Shown: one piece after another, positions 10,398 through 21,911 of the stretch
Position numbering within the stretch: position 1 is the stretch's first letter
Layout of the letters: every line of letters begins with the position of its first letter
NCBI RefSeq assembly: GCF_037126465.1
Contig: NC_088201.1
Coordinates: 196,424,403-196,488,402, forward strand
Direction: 5' to 3'
Origin: Ornithodoros turicata
Taxonomy: Eukaryota; Arthropoda; Arachnida; Ixodida; Argasidae
DNA: 64,000 nucleotides
Notes under the pieces: model-generated
What the model saw: only the letters and a program-made list of their open reading frames with translations
What the model was told of the DNA's origin: nothing
The model's database searches: none
Program-made: the position numbers and the translations under genes

Positions 10398-10449
<52 letters not shown>
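10397..10449. repeat. (TA)n microsatellite
   Basis: About 50 bases of alternating T and A, with one G interruption. Confidence 0.95.
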
Positions 10450-10451
<2 letters not shown>

Positions 10452-12439
10452 AGGTTGTGTCATAGTAACATCGAAGTTTAGTTGCACATTTGTCAGCGAC
10501 GAAAAGCAGTCAGCCGCAAAGCAGTGCCTGAGGGGGTATACCACTCTCCACCTGACAGAGTAGCAGCACAAAAGGAGGAAAGGGAGTACATGCAGACAAA
10601 TGGGTTTCTGATTGCTGGATGCGAAGGCATAAACAAATAAAGCAAGAAAGTTAATTGGTGCTTTTGACTTTTTCTTCTATGCTGTTGGAAGGTACTGCTC
10701 TATAGCGGAACCAAGTACACCTCCTGCATGCTTTGACATCCCCGCCCCTCTCGTGTTTGGTATCCGATATCATGTGTGATATCCGTGGACGGCAGAAAAA
10801 TACATTATTGCTACCCTTCCCTTATTTTCAGCTTTTCTCTCTATCAGTTGGAGAGTGGTACAACCCTCTCGGTGCTGTTTTGCGGCAGACTCAGTGCATC
10901 GCTGAAATATGCGCAACTAAACTGTGATTTTCTGGCAACTTTTCTGTACATAACCACTGTACTACGAAACGTATTTTGTGGTGGGTTTCGCTAATTCAAC
11001 CACAGCCTATCTGATTTAGCAAGAAAAACGTTACATTGACTAGGCAAATTTCTGACTTCAATTCGAAAAATTAAATTTGTTTCATTTAAAAGTAAACAAG
11101 TCAAAAGTAATTTTAGTAGGTGGCATATTGAATGGTCGGAAGGTAGCCGCTTACCCCATATTTTTCTGTTCAGCCATTTTTTGGACAAAGGTCAAACGAC
11201 ACGTTACGTGATGCACCCTGATCCATATATATATATATACACACATAAAGGGCTTCTCGCAATTTAGGCAACACAAGGTGTGGAATGCCCGTGCTAAATG
11301 TGCAGTACTTAGCATTCTCCAGTGCACGTATCGGTGGCTGAATTGGTTTTACCCGAAGTGATGATGATTCAGATGATGGTGATGACAGTTTAACCCTATA
11401 CACAAGCCATGTACTCTTTGGTCTGCAGTGGAAAGAATGTAAATGTCCTTTTTGAATTTTTCAGTAATCTAAAGGTAGGGTAGCTGCAGGGCCACTTCAG
11501 TTAACCCCACTTTTCATTCTGGCATTGTACTCTGAGACTTCACGGTGACCGTCTTCTGTCTACCCAGTTCAGGAACAAAATGTTACACGTAGTGCATGCC
11601 TATGAAGCAATAACAATATTTGCAATCTGCAGTACACCAGCCGCATTGCCTTTTTCCCAGATGATACGTGCTGTAGATAGGAATTTCCCAGATGATACGT
11701 GCTGTAGATAGGAATTTCCTGTTGTGTATGTCCACCACACGTGAAGAGACTGGAGTTATATTTCTGTGGCTGTTGAAACTTTGTTATTCATAGCAAGTTC
11801 TGCTGATATCATTTCATAGCATTTACACCTTATGTATTTCTACCTTGCAGTGAAATGTCAGATGAAGCTTCAGCTGCCTGGGCCTCCAAGCTTCACACTG
11901 AGATTCACCCAACCATTCCAACCAGATTCACCTCTGACGAGATGTGCCTTCTAGATGTAGTAGAAAAGGGGGTGGGTGAAGAAGTTGGGTCTTTGATGTC
12001 AAACAGCAGTAATGAAACAGTAGACACGAAATCTTCTACATTTATTTACGGTACTAGCTTTCACGTGATGAACATAGCTCAACATTTCAAGCCCTGAAAC
12101 TCACGATGACAAACTTCTGATATGGCACAACATAGCCATGTCTTACGAAGTCAAGTGAAGATTGACATATGGCTGAGGATGTCACATATTGGTGCACTTA
12201 CCATATAAAATCATACTTGGTGCCAGATATTGGCAAAATAACCCATGCTAATATGTGCAGCCCATAACCCATATAATCAGGTGCGGAGCTACATCGTGTC
12301 AACCTTCATGTGAGCACATAGCCCGCATCTCGCCGTATAAGATGATTGTGATTGTGAGCCCCGCGGTCCGAAACGCCTAGCTATGATGGTATGCAACGTT
12401 TCTTCAGGTACAAAATTAATGAAGAAGAAATGCAAAGTA
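10450..12439. other. No certain gene; one short open frame with an acceptor-like start
   Basis: Contains a perfect 31-bp tandem duplication at 11656-11717 and a TA microsatellite near 11225-11241. The frame 11855-12097 plus (80 codons) follows TACCTTGCAG, an acceptor-like sequence, and could be a small host exon, but I recognise no family. Confidence 0.35.
11656..11717 (+). repeat. 31-bp tandem duplication
   Basis: The unit starting CCCAGATGATACGTGCTGTA is present twice head to tail at 11656 and 11687 with no differences. Confidence 0.9.
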
Positions 12440-12974
12440 CAGGATGGGTGCTATAAAATGTCCGTCACATTTTCGCGCGAGGAGTGATACCTACTTGGCG
12501 GACAGACTTCCACTACCACAGAGTGCATAATTTCTGCCTCAGAAAAAATCGTGGTTACCAAGCACTGCAATACAAAGTAAATACGACTACGCAAACTTTC
12601 GTTATCATCCATTTCCTATGCGTCATACCGATGTGAACACAACGGTCTGTAAATTGTTGTAAATCGCGTCCGCCTAGGAGCGCTAGCCGACACGAATTTG
12701 TTTTCGGTTTTGACGCCGCTAGCGCCCCTGGGCGGAAGCTGCACTCAACTAGTGGCAGACCGCCGTGTTTATGTCGGTATAGCGCATAAGAAATGCATGA
12801 AGACAAAAGTTTGTCTGGTCGTATTTATTTTGTTATGCAGTGCCTGGAAACCACAATTTTTTCTGAGGCCTTTCTGGCAGAAATTATGCACTCTGTGGTA
12901 GCGGAAGTCTGTCCGCCATGTAAGTATCACTCCACGCACGAAATGGTGACTGACCTTTTATAGCACCCACCCTG
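12440..12974. mobile_element. 535-bp foldback element with TA target duplication
   Basis: The ends read CAGGATGGGTGCTATAAAAT and, inverted, ATTTTATAGCACCCACCCTG, each flanked by TA. Most of the element folds back on itself: the left part (GACAGACTTCCACTACC, TAATTTCTGCC) returns inverted in the right part with scattered mismatches. TA duplication and CAG ends fit a non-autonomous Tc1/mariner-superfamily foldback. ORFs on both strands inside it are consequences of the symmetry. Confidence 0.8.
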
Positions 12975-14511
12975 TATATGTACAACACTAAATAAGCATA
13001 TGAGTACAGGAAAAAAGGAGTGTCCTCTGTGAGTTCACTGTAATTGTGTATATATACTTGCACTTCTATTTCATCTATTTGGTACTGGAGTATGGTGAAC
13101 GAGGTTAAAGCAAGTACTGTAAATAAATGTAGAAGCTTCAGTGACTACTGTTCTCGTTTCCTGTTTACTAGTGCTTAGCGTTTTTTTTTCTCAACTATTT
13201 TATGTATACCTTCTTTCGATCTTGTCTTTGGTATTTTTTCAAAATGAGCAGACATTGCCACAGCAGCTTGGTGTCTATGCTATGCAACGCAATGTAGCGT
13301 TTGTTACTAAGATGATTACTGAAGTGTCATTTTTATGCAACTGTGATAAAATGCACATTTTCACTCATGTACCATAAACTCATCTAGTCATGTTTTGGAC
13401 CACTATTTTAAGAGTGTGCAATGAAAAATCTTTACACCCATCCTATATGTACGTTAGGTTTGGATCTTCTATTTTGTACGTTTTTAAAATGAGCCAACAT
13501 TAACACAGTGGAGAAGTGCCCATATATCACACAAAGTAGCATATTGTAAGATGCTGAGAAGAGTGCTGAAGTGCCAACTTGGTTAAGCCGGAAATACATG
13601 CCCACCTTCAAGTTGAAAATATGACTTAATGATGTATGTTGTCTGAAGGAGATGTTCAAGTACCGCAATAGTCACCCTTTAATATTCCGAAGAACACACG
13701 CGATCCTCAGGATCTCCTCAAAGTGTCATCACGTCCTCGTCCGTGATGGGATGAACGGAGGAGGTCCACAGGCTGTGATCATAGGAGCTTCCAGTGACTG
13801 TCATTTGCGTACATCCTGCGATCGTCAACCGGAGGACAAGCACAGGAGAAGTAAATTATTTTAATACTGCGTTGGTGCATTTTAATACCTGCTAGCAGTA
13901 ATCAAGTTCCCGATTCATTTCTCATTACCCAATACAATCAAAGAAGGAGTGCTCATGCATAAATTCAAAAAAAAAATACGAATGAAAATATAAAATAAAA
14001 ACAGATATAAGGGTGCAAATATAGTCGGATTTTAAAGGAATCCGTCCATGTGCTGCGTTTGACGTGCAGTAAAATACAGTTTGCTAGACCTTTCACTGCG
14101 GTCTTATTTCATGAGTGTCCGCAAAGGGGCCCTGGCAGGAGGTTGCACGGAGCATTTTATTTCCGAAGAGACAAAAAATAATAGCGTTTCACTGCCCAAG
14201 CTCCACTTACGATGCATGCCTCAAACCAAAGCAGTAACAAACACGGACACTACCTTGATAGCGATTTAATACTCCAAGGAATTTCTCACTTCATTGTTGG
14301 TTATGTGCGAAATCCAGTTAAATTTATATACTTCACCCTTTGTTTTGACTGAGATGGGAAGAGGACTCCCGAATCTGCTGAAGTTCGGGCAAGTGAAGTT
14401 CGGGGGAAGTGAAGACAAGCAATAAGTTGTATCTGTTCTGTCTTGGAAAGGAAATGCTGCTGCATCATATGCCTTTCTAAGTGGTTTTGCTGGTCTTAGT
14501 GGCCTACGGGG

Positions 14512-14550
<39 letters not shown>

Positions 14551-15239
14551 TTTTTGCTTTTTAAACTGTGACACCCATTGTTTGCGATGAGAAATACGCT
14601 GAACAAATACAGATGAGAAACCACGAATGGTAGCTGGTGACCAAGGTTGAAAATATGTAACACACACACACACACACACGCTGACTGGGCGCTGCAAATG
14701 TGCCCTCACTTCCCAAAATAAATAATTCACTAAGGTACCTGTTTGCTCCCACAATGGTACTAGCCGCGTCATTTGGTAGCTCTCATAGGAGGTCCTGAGG
14801 ATATGACGGGGAGTCTCACTTTGTCACATTTCTAACAAATTGAGGACCTGGTAGGGAAGTCCTGGGGATGTTATCCCTGTCCGCTGATGACTTTCCTCGG
14901 ACGTACGCAGGAGGTCATTGTGTTCTTGGGGATAGTCCCATTCATGTGTTACTGTGTGCAAACAAAACTTCCCCCTGCATATAACTTGTGCTTTTGTTTT
15001 ATATATTTTCAAAACATGCAAACATTGCTATAACGTTGTGCTGCCTACTATGTACGAAGTACAACATTATAATGTACATGGATGCCAGTTTAGGCATGCG
15101 CACCTTCGAAATTGAAGGCGTAGTTGCTAGCATGTGTTAAAATAAAAGTTTATATTTTCATTCTTGTGCCTTTTCTTCTTAACACTAGAAAGTCCACTGT
15201 AAAAATAAGAATAAATAATAATAAAACCAATAGAACCGT
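12975..15239. other. No recognisable gene
   Basis: Three diverged relatives of a block with TTTTCAAAATGAGCAGACATT occur near 13236, 13483 and 15005, suggesting an old dispersed repeat. Microsatellites lie at 14516-14549 (TA) and 14660-14680 (CA). No protein family is recognised. Confidence 0.4.
14516..14549. repeat. (TA)n microsatellite
   Basis: Uninterrupted alternating T and A. Confidence 0.95.
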
Positions 15240-15478
15240 ACAAGAACCTACCATGGTGTCCACAGGAGTGCCACAGAACGTCCCCCAACCCGCCTCAAAT
15301 TATCCCGAATATATCCTCAGTTGATCGGCAAGCATGTCCTGTAGACCAGTTCGGGCGGTAACATTGAACAAACTATGTTAGTACATTTTCCATCCGTGGG
15401 ACGCTCGTCGACGTCCTTAGGACGTCTGGTTATCCGAGGTCGTTGCTCCATGGGACACCATAAGGTTGTATATGGCAT
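15240..15478 (+). repeat. Truncated terminal repeat of the 30764-32149 element
   Basis: From about 15240 to 15478 the sequence matches 31910-32140, sharing GTTCGGGCGGTAACATTGAA, CAAACTATGTTAGTACA and CTCCATGGGACA. It ends at TTGTATATGGC, just before the terminal CTGACTGGG seen in the other copy. It is rich in GTCC/GGAC words. It is a broken end of that DNA element family. Confidence 0.75.
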
Positions 15479-16135
15479 CACTCGTTCTCTTCAGTTGTGG
15501 GCACGGCAGGCTACCGAACATGGTCTCTTTTACACTGTTCCACTTTATACTGCAGGTGCTCACTGTTTTCCTGCCACCGCTTCTCGTCAACAACAGCCCG
15601 GTGTTACTATCTTCCTTTCACACGGATGGCTTATCAGTGTTCTACGGTGATCAGCTTATGATGTCTGTGGAACAACCCGTACTGGCCGACAATCTTCATC
15701 ATGGCTCAGCTACGTCATCGACTCACGTGGCTTCGTCTTCTCTACATAACTGTCACGCATCACTCGATCTCTTCAGTTGTGGGCACGGCAGGCTACCGAA
15801 CATGGTCTCTTTTACACTGCTCCACTTTATACTGCAGGTGGTCACTGTCTTCCTGCCACCGCTTCTCGTCAACAACAGCCCGGTGTTACTATCTTCCTTT
15901 CACACGGATGGCTTATCAGTGTTCTACGGTGATCAGCTTATGATGTCTGTGGAACAACCCGTACTGGTCGACAATCTTCATCATGGCTCAGCTACGTCAT
16001 CGACTCACGTGGCTTCGTCTTCTCTACATAACTGTCACGCATCACTCGTTCTCTTCAGTTGTGTGCACGGCAGGCTACCGAACATGGTCTCTTTTACACC
16101 GTTCCACTTTATACTGCAGGTTAGTCCCCAGCAAA
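15479..16135 (+). repeat. 282-bp tandem repeat next to an LTR
   Basis: The phrase CTCTTCAGTTGTGGGCACGG occurs at 15487, 15769 and 16051 (last copy GTGTGCACGG), giving a period of exactly 282 bases and about 2.3 copies. Because 282 is divisible by three, a 228-codon open frame (15466-16152) runs through all copies and repeats itself. Its translation resembles no family I know. The position just upstream of a polypurine tract and LTR suggests it belongs to the 3' region of the retroelement. Confidence 0.8.
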
Positions 16136-16257
16136 CCAGAGACGTCTCTTGAACATCCACGTGATATCCTGACTCGGAGGTTTGAACCTCCCAGGGAACA
16201 TGCCACAAATCCCATAGACATCATTTGTACGACCTCAGCGACGACCTAATGACTCTG

Positions 16258-16274
16258 TAGGAGGGGGGGGGGGA
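16258..16274 (+). other. Polypurine tract
   Basis: An AGGAGGGGG...GA run directly before the TGTGG start of the LTR. This is the position of the plus-strand primer in LTR retroelements. Confidence 0.65.
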
Positions 16275-16552
16275 TGTGGCACCGCTGCCACTTCCCTACG
16301 GCAGAGGAAGCATCAGAGCGACATACCGTATGTCAGAGGGGGGCGTAACCTGGACGGTGGTTTAGAAAGGAGCGCAACGCTCCTGAAGGTCTGTTTTGTT
16401 GTTGGGTACCGCTGCGCGGGCTGGATACCGTATCTTGGAAGGTGAATAAACCTTGCATGTTCGTTTGAATTTCTGGTTGTGCTCCTTGTTCCTTCGCGGA
16501 CGGAACGGACTGCCTGACGCCCCGAGGTTGTGGGAACGTAGGTTTCCCCACA
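16275..16552 (+). mobile_element. LTR of a Ty3-type retroelement (3' LTR)
   Basis: A 278-bp segment begins TGTGGCACCGC and ends TTTCCCCACA, so it has TG...CA termini with a 5-bp TGTGG/CCACA inverted repeat. A polypurine tract precedes it and an AATAAA lies at about 16444. Size and ends fit a 3' LTR. No second LTR is visible in the window, so the element is incomplete or its 5' part has been lost. Confidence 0.7.
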
Positions 16553-17281
16553 CCTTAGGTGAAACACCCTCTCTTTTGCCACAGCAGTGTCATTTATCAG
16601 GAGCTCTAAATTACAGAGTTGAGACCACCATACATCGACAATCATATCTTATGCAAGGAGTTTGTAAGCTACACCTCCCTGATCGTACAGTAAGAGCGAC
16701 ACTCTCATTCTAGCAACTACGCAATCAATTTCATCTTATCGCTCCCGGATGGCTACAGAAGAAAATTTCATTCATTTCAACTCATTGAAACTCGGCACAG
16801 ATATCAATTGCGGCTTCACGGGCTTCATTTTATTTTCCAGCTTTTGCCGTACAAAATACACAATGAAAATGGACAACTTTGTAACAGACAGAAAAATTTT
16901 GTGACATTATACAGGACCACAAATATCTCCAGTGGTGATCAATGCAATCTTTAAGCGACAGACCGTCAGAAATTTCTACACACAGATGCAGGAAGAACGG
17001 GTAGAGAAATACATTATTAATAATAATTATTGGGGGTGTGCGTCGCGTGACAACCGAGATCAAATAGATTAATAAACGAACGTATGGGGCAATAACGTGC
17101 TTTCCGCTATATCGTCGAGTTAGAATGCCATAAGCATGATTCAGACAGATTGAGAACACATCTTATTAAGCAGCAGCGACAGGTACCGACAATTAGCTGC
17201 TCGATGCAAAATAAATGAAAATTTCACACTTCTACGCTGAGCTTTTTCCATATAACTTGAACAGTGATTTGCCTTGGGCTA
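16553..17281. other. No recognisable gene
   Basis: An ORF at 16830-17159 on the minus strand matches no family I recognise. Nothing else is supportable. Confidence 0.4.
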
Positions 17282-17543
17282 CACTCCAAGAAAAAAGGGT
17301 GTGAAAATAGTTATCACCTAGGTCAACATAGTGTCTCATAAGGGCCTAAAAGGGTGATAAAAGCAATTATCATACATCCAAATTGCAACAAGAAGGGATA
17401 CTCCCCCTCGCTCGCCGAATCAACAGCGGTAGCCCTATCATTCGTAAGTAGCAGGTAGAACTGTGCAACCTTTTAGGCACAACATATGCGATAACCATTA
17501 TCTCCTAAAATGTGCAACTGTTCCACCCTTTTTTCTAAGAGTG
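17282..17543. mobile_element. 262-bp MITE, CACTCYWAGAAA ends, TA target duplication
   Basis: The ends are CACTCCAAGAAAAAAGGGTG and CACCCTTTTTTCTAAGAGTG, inverted relative to each other with one mismatch, flanked by TA (17280-17281 and 17544-17545). It has the same terminal CACTCTTAGAAA word and the same TA duplication as the 1.8-kb element at 52988-54820. No coding capacity. Confidence 0.85.
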
Positions 17544-17545
17544 TA

Positions 17546-20500
17546 GTTGGTGAGGTGGTGTAGTCGGTTCAGACTGCAGTGCAAGATGATCAATGTATCT
17601 GGACATTTTCACAGCTCTGAAACTCCTGTTAGCCACATGGGACAAGCTAGAGGGGCAATACCATGTACATTGAACATTTCTACTTCTAAATTTTTATCTT
17701 ATTTTTCAGTTACTCATTATGTACACACAACGAGCATCAACCATCACGTGTTTGCTTCCACTTGCCAGAAACGGAAAGCGTAAAAAAATAAAATAAAATG
17801 GGGTGGGCTCAGTCTGGTCGGAGCCGTAGTGTTTTACGTGAAAACGTCACAATCTGCGATTCCTTTACTACTTTCCGGGATCTTAGTGACAGAAATGCAA
17901 GTGTTTATTTATTTATTCATTCCATTAGTTTTCTGATATATTATATGAGACTACGGACTCACTATGAGCGCCGGCTGCCGAATTTGCCTCAACCGCTAAT
18001 CTTCGTCGCTCTCTCAGCTCTCTCGATGGCTCGGTGCTGGACTCTGGGAAATTTGGGCTCTTTTGTTTGTTTCTCTCGAACAGCACTTTCTTCAGATTGC
18101 CGTTTCCTCTGGCTCTGATCATATTTTAGTTTTCTATAGCCGCATTCTGGCAAGAATTTCATATTCAAATTTGCAAATTTACTTAATATTGGTTCTTCTC
18201 CTTGAATCGGACATCGCTTAAGGTCCGGGTAGAACTTCTCAAGCGCTTTCGAAAGATACCTCGATCGACAAACTAGTTTAACGCGTTCGAGAGATAGACT
18301 GCCGGCAAGGTGCACGTACCCCTATATTTCCGTATCTCTCGCACGCACCCGCCAGAATGCGTCAGCCGCTGCAGTGACCTGTTAGCTAGAGCCTTACACG
18401 TGTAAGCTATCTGGATTTAGCCAGTTGATTGGTAATGGTTGCTTAATCACAGATTTATCACGTCAGGAATGGTCATGAAATACTGCATAATTTCGTTTCA
18501 CCGTAAATTGTTGACCTGGCGACCAAACCGAAATTAGAAAAATTTTCACGTCATAAAAGAAAAGAGAAAAGGTGGATGAGCTTTGGTGGTGAGGTGGAAC
18601 TTTCTCTTGTGTAACCGTGACCTTCGCATGGATCGAACAGTTCGCATGATAGACACCTTTATAATCCTTAGTTCCTAGCTCTCAGCAAAAGGCGTCAAGT
18701 CTTTCGTGGCATGTCCGACCTTGTTCTGGCGCGGAAGAGCCTTAAGGGCGTGTTACGACTGTGGAGGTAGTAAAGCCCCGGACCACTTTGGTATTTGAGG
18801 AGCCTACAGCATAGCGTGGTTGATGGAGCCGCATTTTCCCCAGAAAATTATTTTTTAACGGCCGCAATGGGAGCTACCTCTAACTATCAGGATGCGTCCC
18901 TAATCGTTGGCACATTTGGCTTCTTTTCGAGTTTAGCATGTCTGCTAGCGCGGTGTCCAACGACAATTCCTCGCAAAGAGCCCGAAACCATGGCCCCTGA
19001 AGTACTGCGCGCACGGGGTACTTATTGAAGCATAGCGTCTCCTCTTCAGGCTGTCAGACATCAAAATTATGATAACACTGTGAGGTGTCACCATTAAGAA
19101 CATGATCACATGTTATTCCTTGCCAAACGCGCTGCATCGAAAAAAGAAATTGGGGTCACCTCAGTGCTCCTTTCAAGGGATGTCCTCCACTTCATAACCT
19201 ATAACTGGTGACAACTCCGTAGTAAAAAATGATGTGTCCAATACATTGCAATATCTAATTACGTAGTGCCTTTCTACCTGTATTGCACGATATTGGCTAG
19301 AAATGCCTGGCCAGGCCTTCGAGTTACCGCATGTATACATCTTGACATTTTGTAAGGAAATTAGCTTCTAATGTTCCAAGTGCTGTGTAGCAGCTCATTT
19401 GTTCCGGTTTAGCAACGGTGATTGATATTCGCTGTGGAACTCTAAGCGTGTCTCTTTCCACCTCTACTGCTCCGCTTCAAATACATAAGCGACTTATGTG
19501 CAGTCTATGCACTCTAAAAACAGAACTTCACCGCAGAGCACGCTGTGCGCAACCATCGCCACGAATTATTGGACTATCGCTTGTTATCCGAAGAGAGGTG
19601 GATGCGTATGCCTCTTTGTGGCAGTTTTCATATATCCAAATTGCCACGCCCTGGTCTACTTTCGAATCAAAAGCGATAACGCTATCATTCGTGGAAATGG
19701 TCGGCGTACGGCGTGCTATGCGGTGAAGTGCTGTTCTAGAGTCTGTCGTCAGGGTTTACTTCCCAGATTTTCACAGGAGTGGTGTTCGTAGTCGAAACGA
19801 AATGCGTCCTCAAAAGTTGATTTAGATCAAATAAATCAAAGTCAATCGAGTGAATCAAACTTTCTCGATATTGTCATAACAATCGTGATTCTTTCACAAG
19901 GCTGGTTGTAAACAATTACCGACTACGGTCTAGGTCCGAAGCCCGGGACCACGGGGTCCTGAAATCCCGGGATTTGAGTATAATTTGAGCATTTGGCAAA
20001 TCGTGAGATTTGGAGATTATAAATTTCGGCTTTTTTGACAACAAATATTCCGCGGTGCGAGTGAAAGGGAAAGCAGGGTTCCAATCCACGTTTTGTTTCA
20101 AGCGTCCATTCCTAAAAAAATATCATTTGCGTTCCGAAACGGACCAACCTAGTCGTCCACGACACTTTACAACGACATTAGCTGCTGACACATGTAAACT
20201 ACGCAAGCTGTAGACGAAAACAGCCCTCAAGTAGCATAAAACCCCCATGAAATCAGAATGATTTTTCCAATCCTACAACAAGAAATATTGCAGGATATCT
20301 CTTTTGTTCTCTTAATCCTCACGAATAAGTATATTTGAAACAGTAAATACAATTCAACAAGAATAAATACTCTCTAAAGTAAACCAGAAAATGGAGACAG
20401 CCTTTTCAGAGAATTATAGACTCTGCTGCTTCAGACCAGAACACAACAGTCACTGTGGATGAATAAAAGGCAAGACGAGCAAACCGCATTATTCCATGTA

Positions 20501-21392
20501 TTCACACAAGTGGCATTCCCCAGAATACTCGAGCGAATGATGCGAAATACGTCATTCATTTTTGCGGCTGCGTAACTAGAATTCTCGTGCACTACTAACT
20601 GCGGGAAATATCCTGGACGCAGCCAGAAGGTATTGCGTAGCAGACGACAAGAAGAGACAGATTTCATTGCGGCATTTCAGTTGACATGCAGGCACGGTGC
20701 GAGAGAGAGAGAGAGGGAGATACATGATGACGATGATATGGGGATGACTTCCGCTCATTGAGCAGAATGTTACCCCATTGCTATTGGGGGAAAATGAGAG
20801 GACGGTGATTAGGATGATGCTGACGGCTCTGATGGGGTCTTAGAGGGAGTCCATCAGGCCGGTACTTTCAAGGAATCTGATAAAGGGAAGGAAGACAGAC
20901 ATCTGCTTTCGTTTGTCGCGGCACGGTGCGAATACTCAATGTAATACGCAGGGTTGCCCCATTGAGCAGTTTTTTTTTTCAGCTTTTTTCCTTTCGAATG
21001 TTCCGTGGGGATGACAGGAGACGTGAACTATATCAAGTGGATACGGATATCAAGTGCAAGTGGATGCGGTCATATACGGCATCCTGGGTATAGTTTCGAA
21101 AAAAATCCCGATCCCGTCCCGGGATTCCGGGATCCACATTTCGAAATTTCGAAATCCCGGGAATGTGAAACGGCTCGGGATTCCGAACCCTACTGCCTGC
21201 CTTTCCATCAGTGGCCCATGTACCGTCATTGTGGATTACCCAAATGTGTTCTGTTTGTGTGTTTCTATATGTCTACAACACTGGTGTAGCACAGACCACA
21301 AGTGCGTTCTGCGACATTGGAAAATATTACAATAAAAGTGTCGTACTCAGCATATCATATAGAGGGTTTTTGACGCATTAGCGTATAGTGTA
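17546..21392. other. No recognisable gene over about 3.8 kb
   Basis: Short ORFs only, none of a family I recognise. Around 19925-19980 and 21080-21190 there are clusters of TCCCGGGATT-type words and TTCGAAAT palindromes, probably remnants of an unidentified repeat. A short GA run lies near 20700-20717. Confidence 0.4.
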
Positions 21393-21911
21393 TTATTGAA
21401 CTGAAGCGTGCAAGCTCAATGACAAGCAAAGGGCATCGTCGATTATATACTGGCGCTGTTGAAATGATTCAAGCGGTATGAGGGAGAAAGAAACACCAGG
21501 ATTACTGTCATCCTGTGGTCTCACATAGGAAGTACGGGTATGGGTGCCGAATACAGCAGATACCGGGATGGTATAGTCTTCGTCATGAGGGTGGCAGAGG
21601 GTTATCGTGTACGGCGTACTGAATGGCCATTCCAGGTTATCGTCATTGCGACCGCGGCACAGGCTTAGCGTAACCGCCAGATGCGGCTTTCCATCCTCGT
21701 CCTCGGCAGTAACCTCTAGCTCGAAGGTGTAACCTTTCAACATGAACCTTGTACTGACTATTCCGTAATTTCCTCCGACTTCACCAAGTTTCACCAACTT
21801 TCTTATTCCTTTCGGCCTCCATTTTATCTCTGTATGTGACACAACCTCCAGGTTCCTATCCGCAATAGGGTTGTTTCGGTTATCTTCAATACGCGGACTT
21901 GGTGGCCGCAC
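21393..21911 (-). CDS. Terminal exon of a TRAF-like protein (MATH/TRAF-C domain)
   Basis: Read on the minus strand, an acceptor TTTTTCAG ends at 21912 and the exon opens in phase 0 with VRPPSPRIEDNRN. It then gives a complete-looking TRAF-C/MATH domain: TEIKWRPKGIRKL, the GYTFELEVTAEDEDGK strand pair, LCRGRNDDNLEWPF, TITLCHPHDE, a VRPQDDSNPGVSF loop, and the closing YIIDDALCLSLSL strand before the stop. MATH domains of TRAFs bind receptor tails and signalling adaptors in the cytoplasm, feeding NF-kB/JNK-type immune signalling. The spacing WPF...DD...LSL matches the family. RING and zinc-finger exons should lie upstream (higher coordinates), but I could not identify them. Codon content and the lack of stops over 170 codons argue for a real host gene. 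Expansion of TRAF6-like genes in ticks is known to me only in general terms. Confidence 0.75.
   Translation of the reverse strand: MRPPSPRIEDNRNNPIADRNLEVVSHTEIKWRPKGIRKLVKLGEVGGNYGIVSTRFMLKGYTFELEVTAEDEDGKPHLAVTLSLCRGRNDDNLEWPFSTPYTITLCHPHDEDYTIPVSAVFGTHTRTSYVRPQDDSNPGVSFSLIPLESFQQRQYIIDDALCLSLSLHASVQ

Noticed and set aside
9819..10571. ORFs with runs of Val-Cys or Tyr-Ile
   Set aside because: They are translations of CA and TA microsatellites.
11855..12097. Small host gene with an acceptor-like start
   Set aside because: 80 codons with no recognisable motif and no second exon in view; noted in the region entry only.
15466..16152. 228-codon gene
   Set aside because: The frame only reflects a 282-bp tandem repeat; the translation repeats itself and matches nothing known.
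21080..21190. Repeated TCCCGGGATT words as a regulatory array
   Set aside because: They look like the decayed end of an interspersed repeat also present near 19925-19980; no second end or conserved spacing was found.
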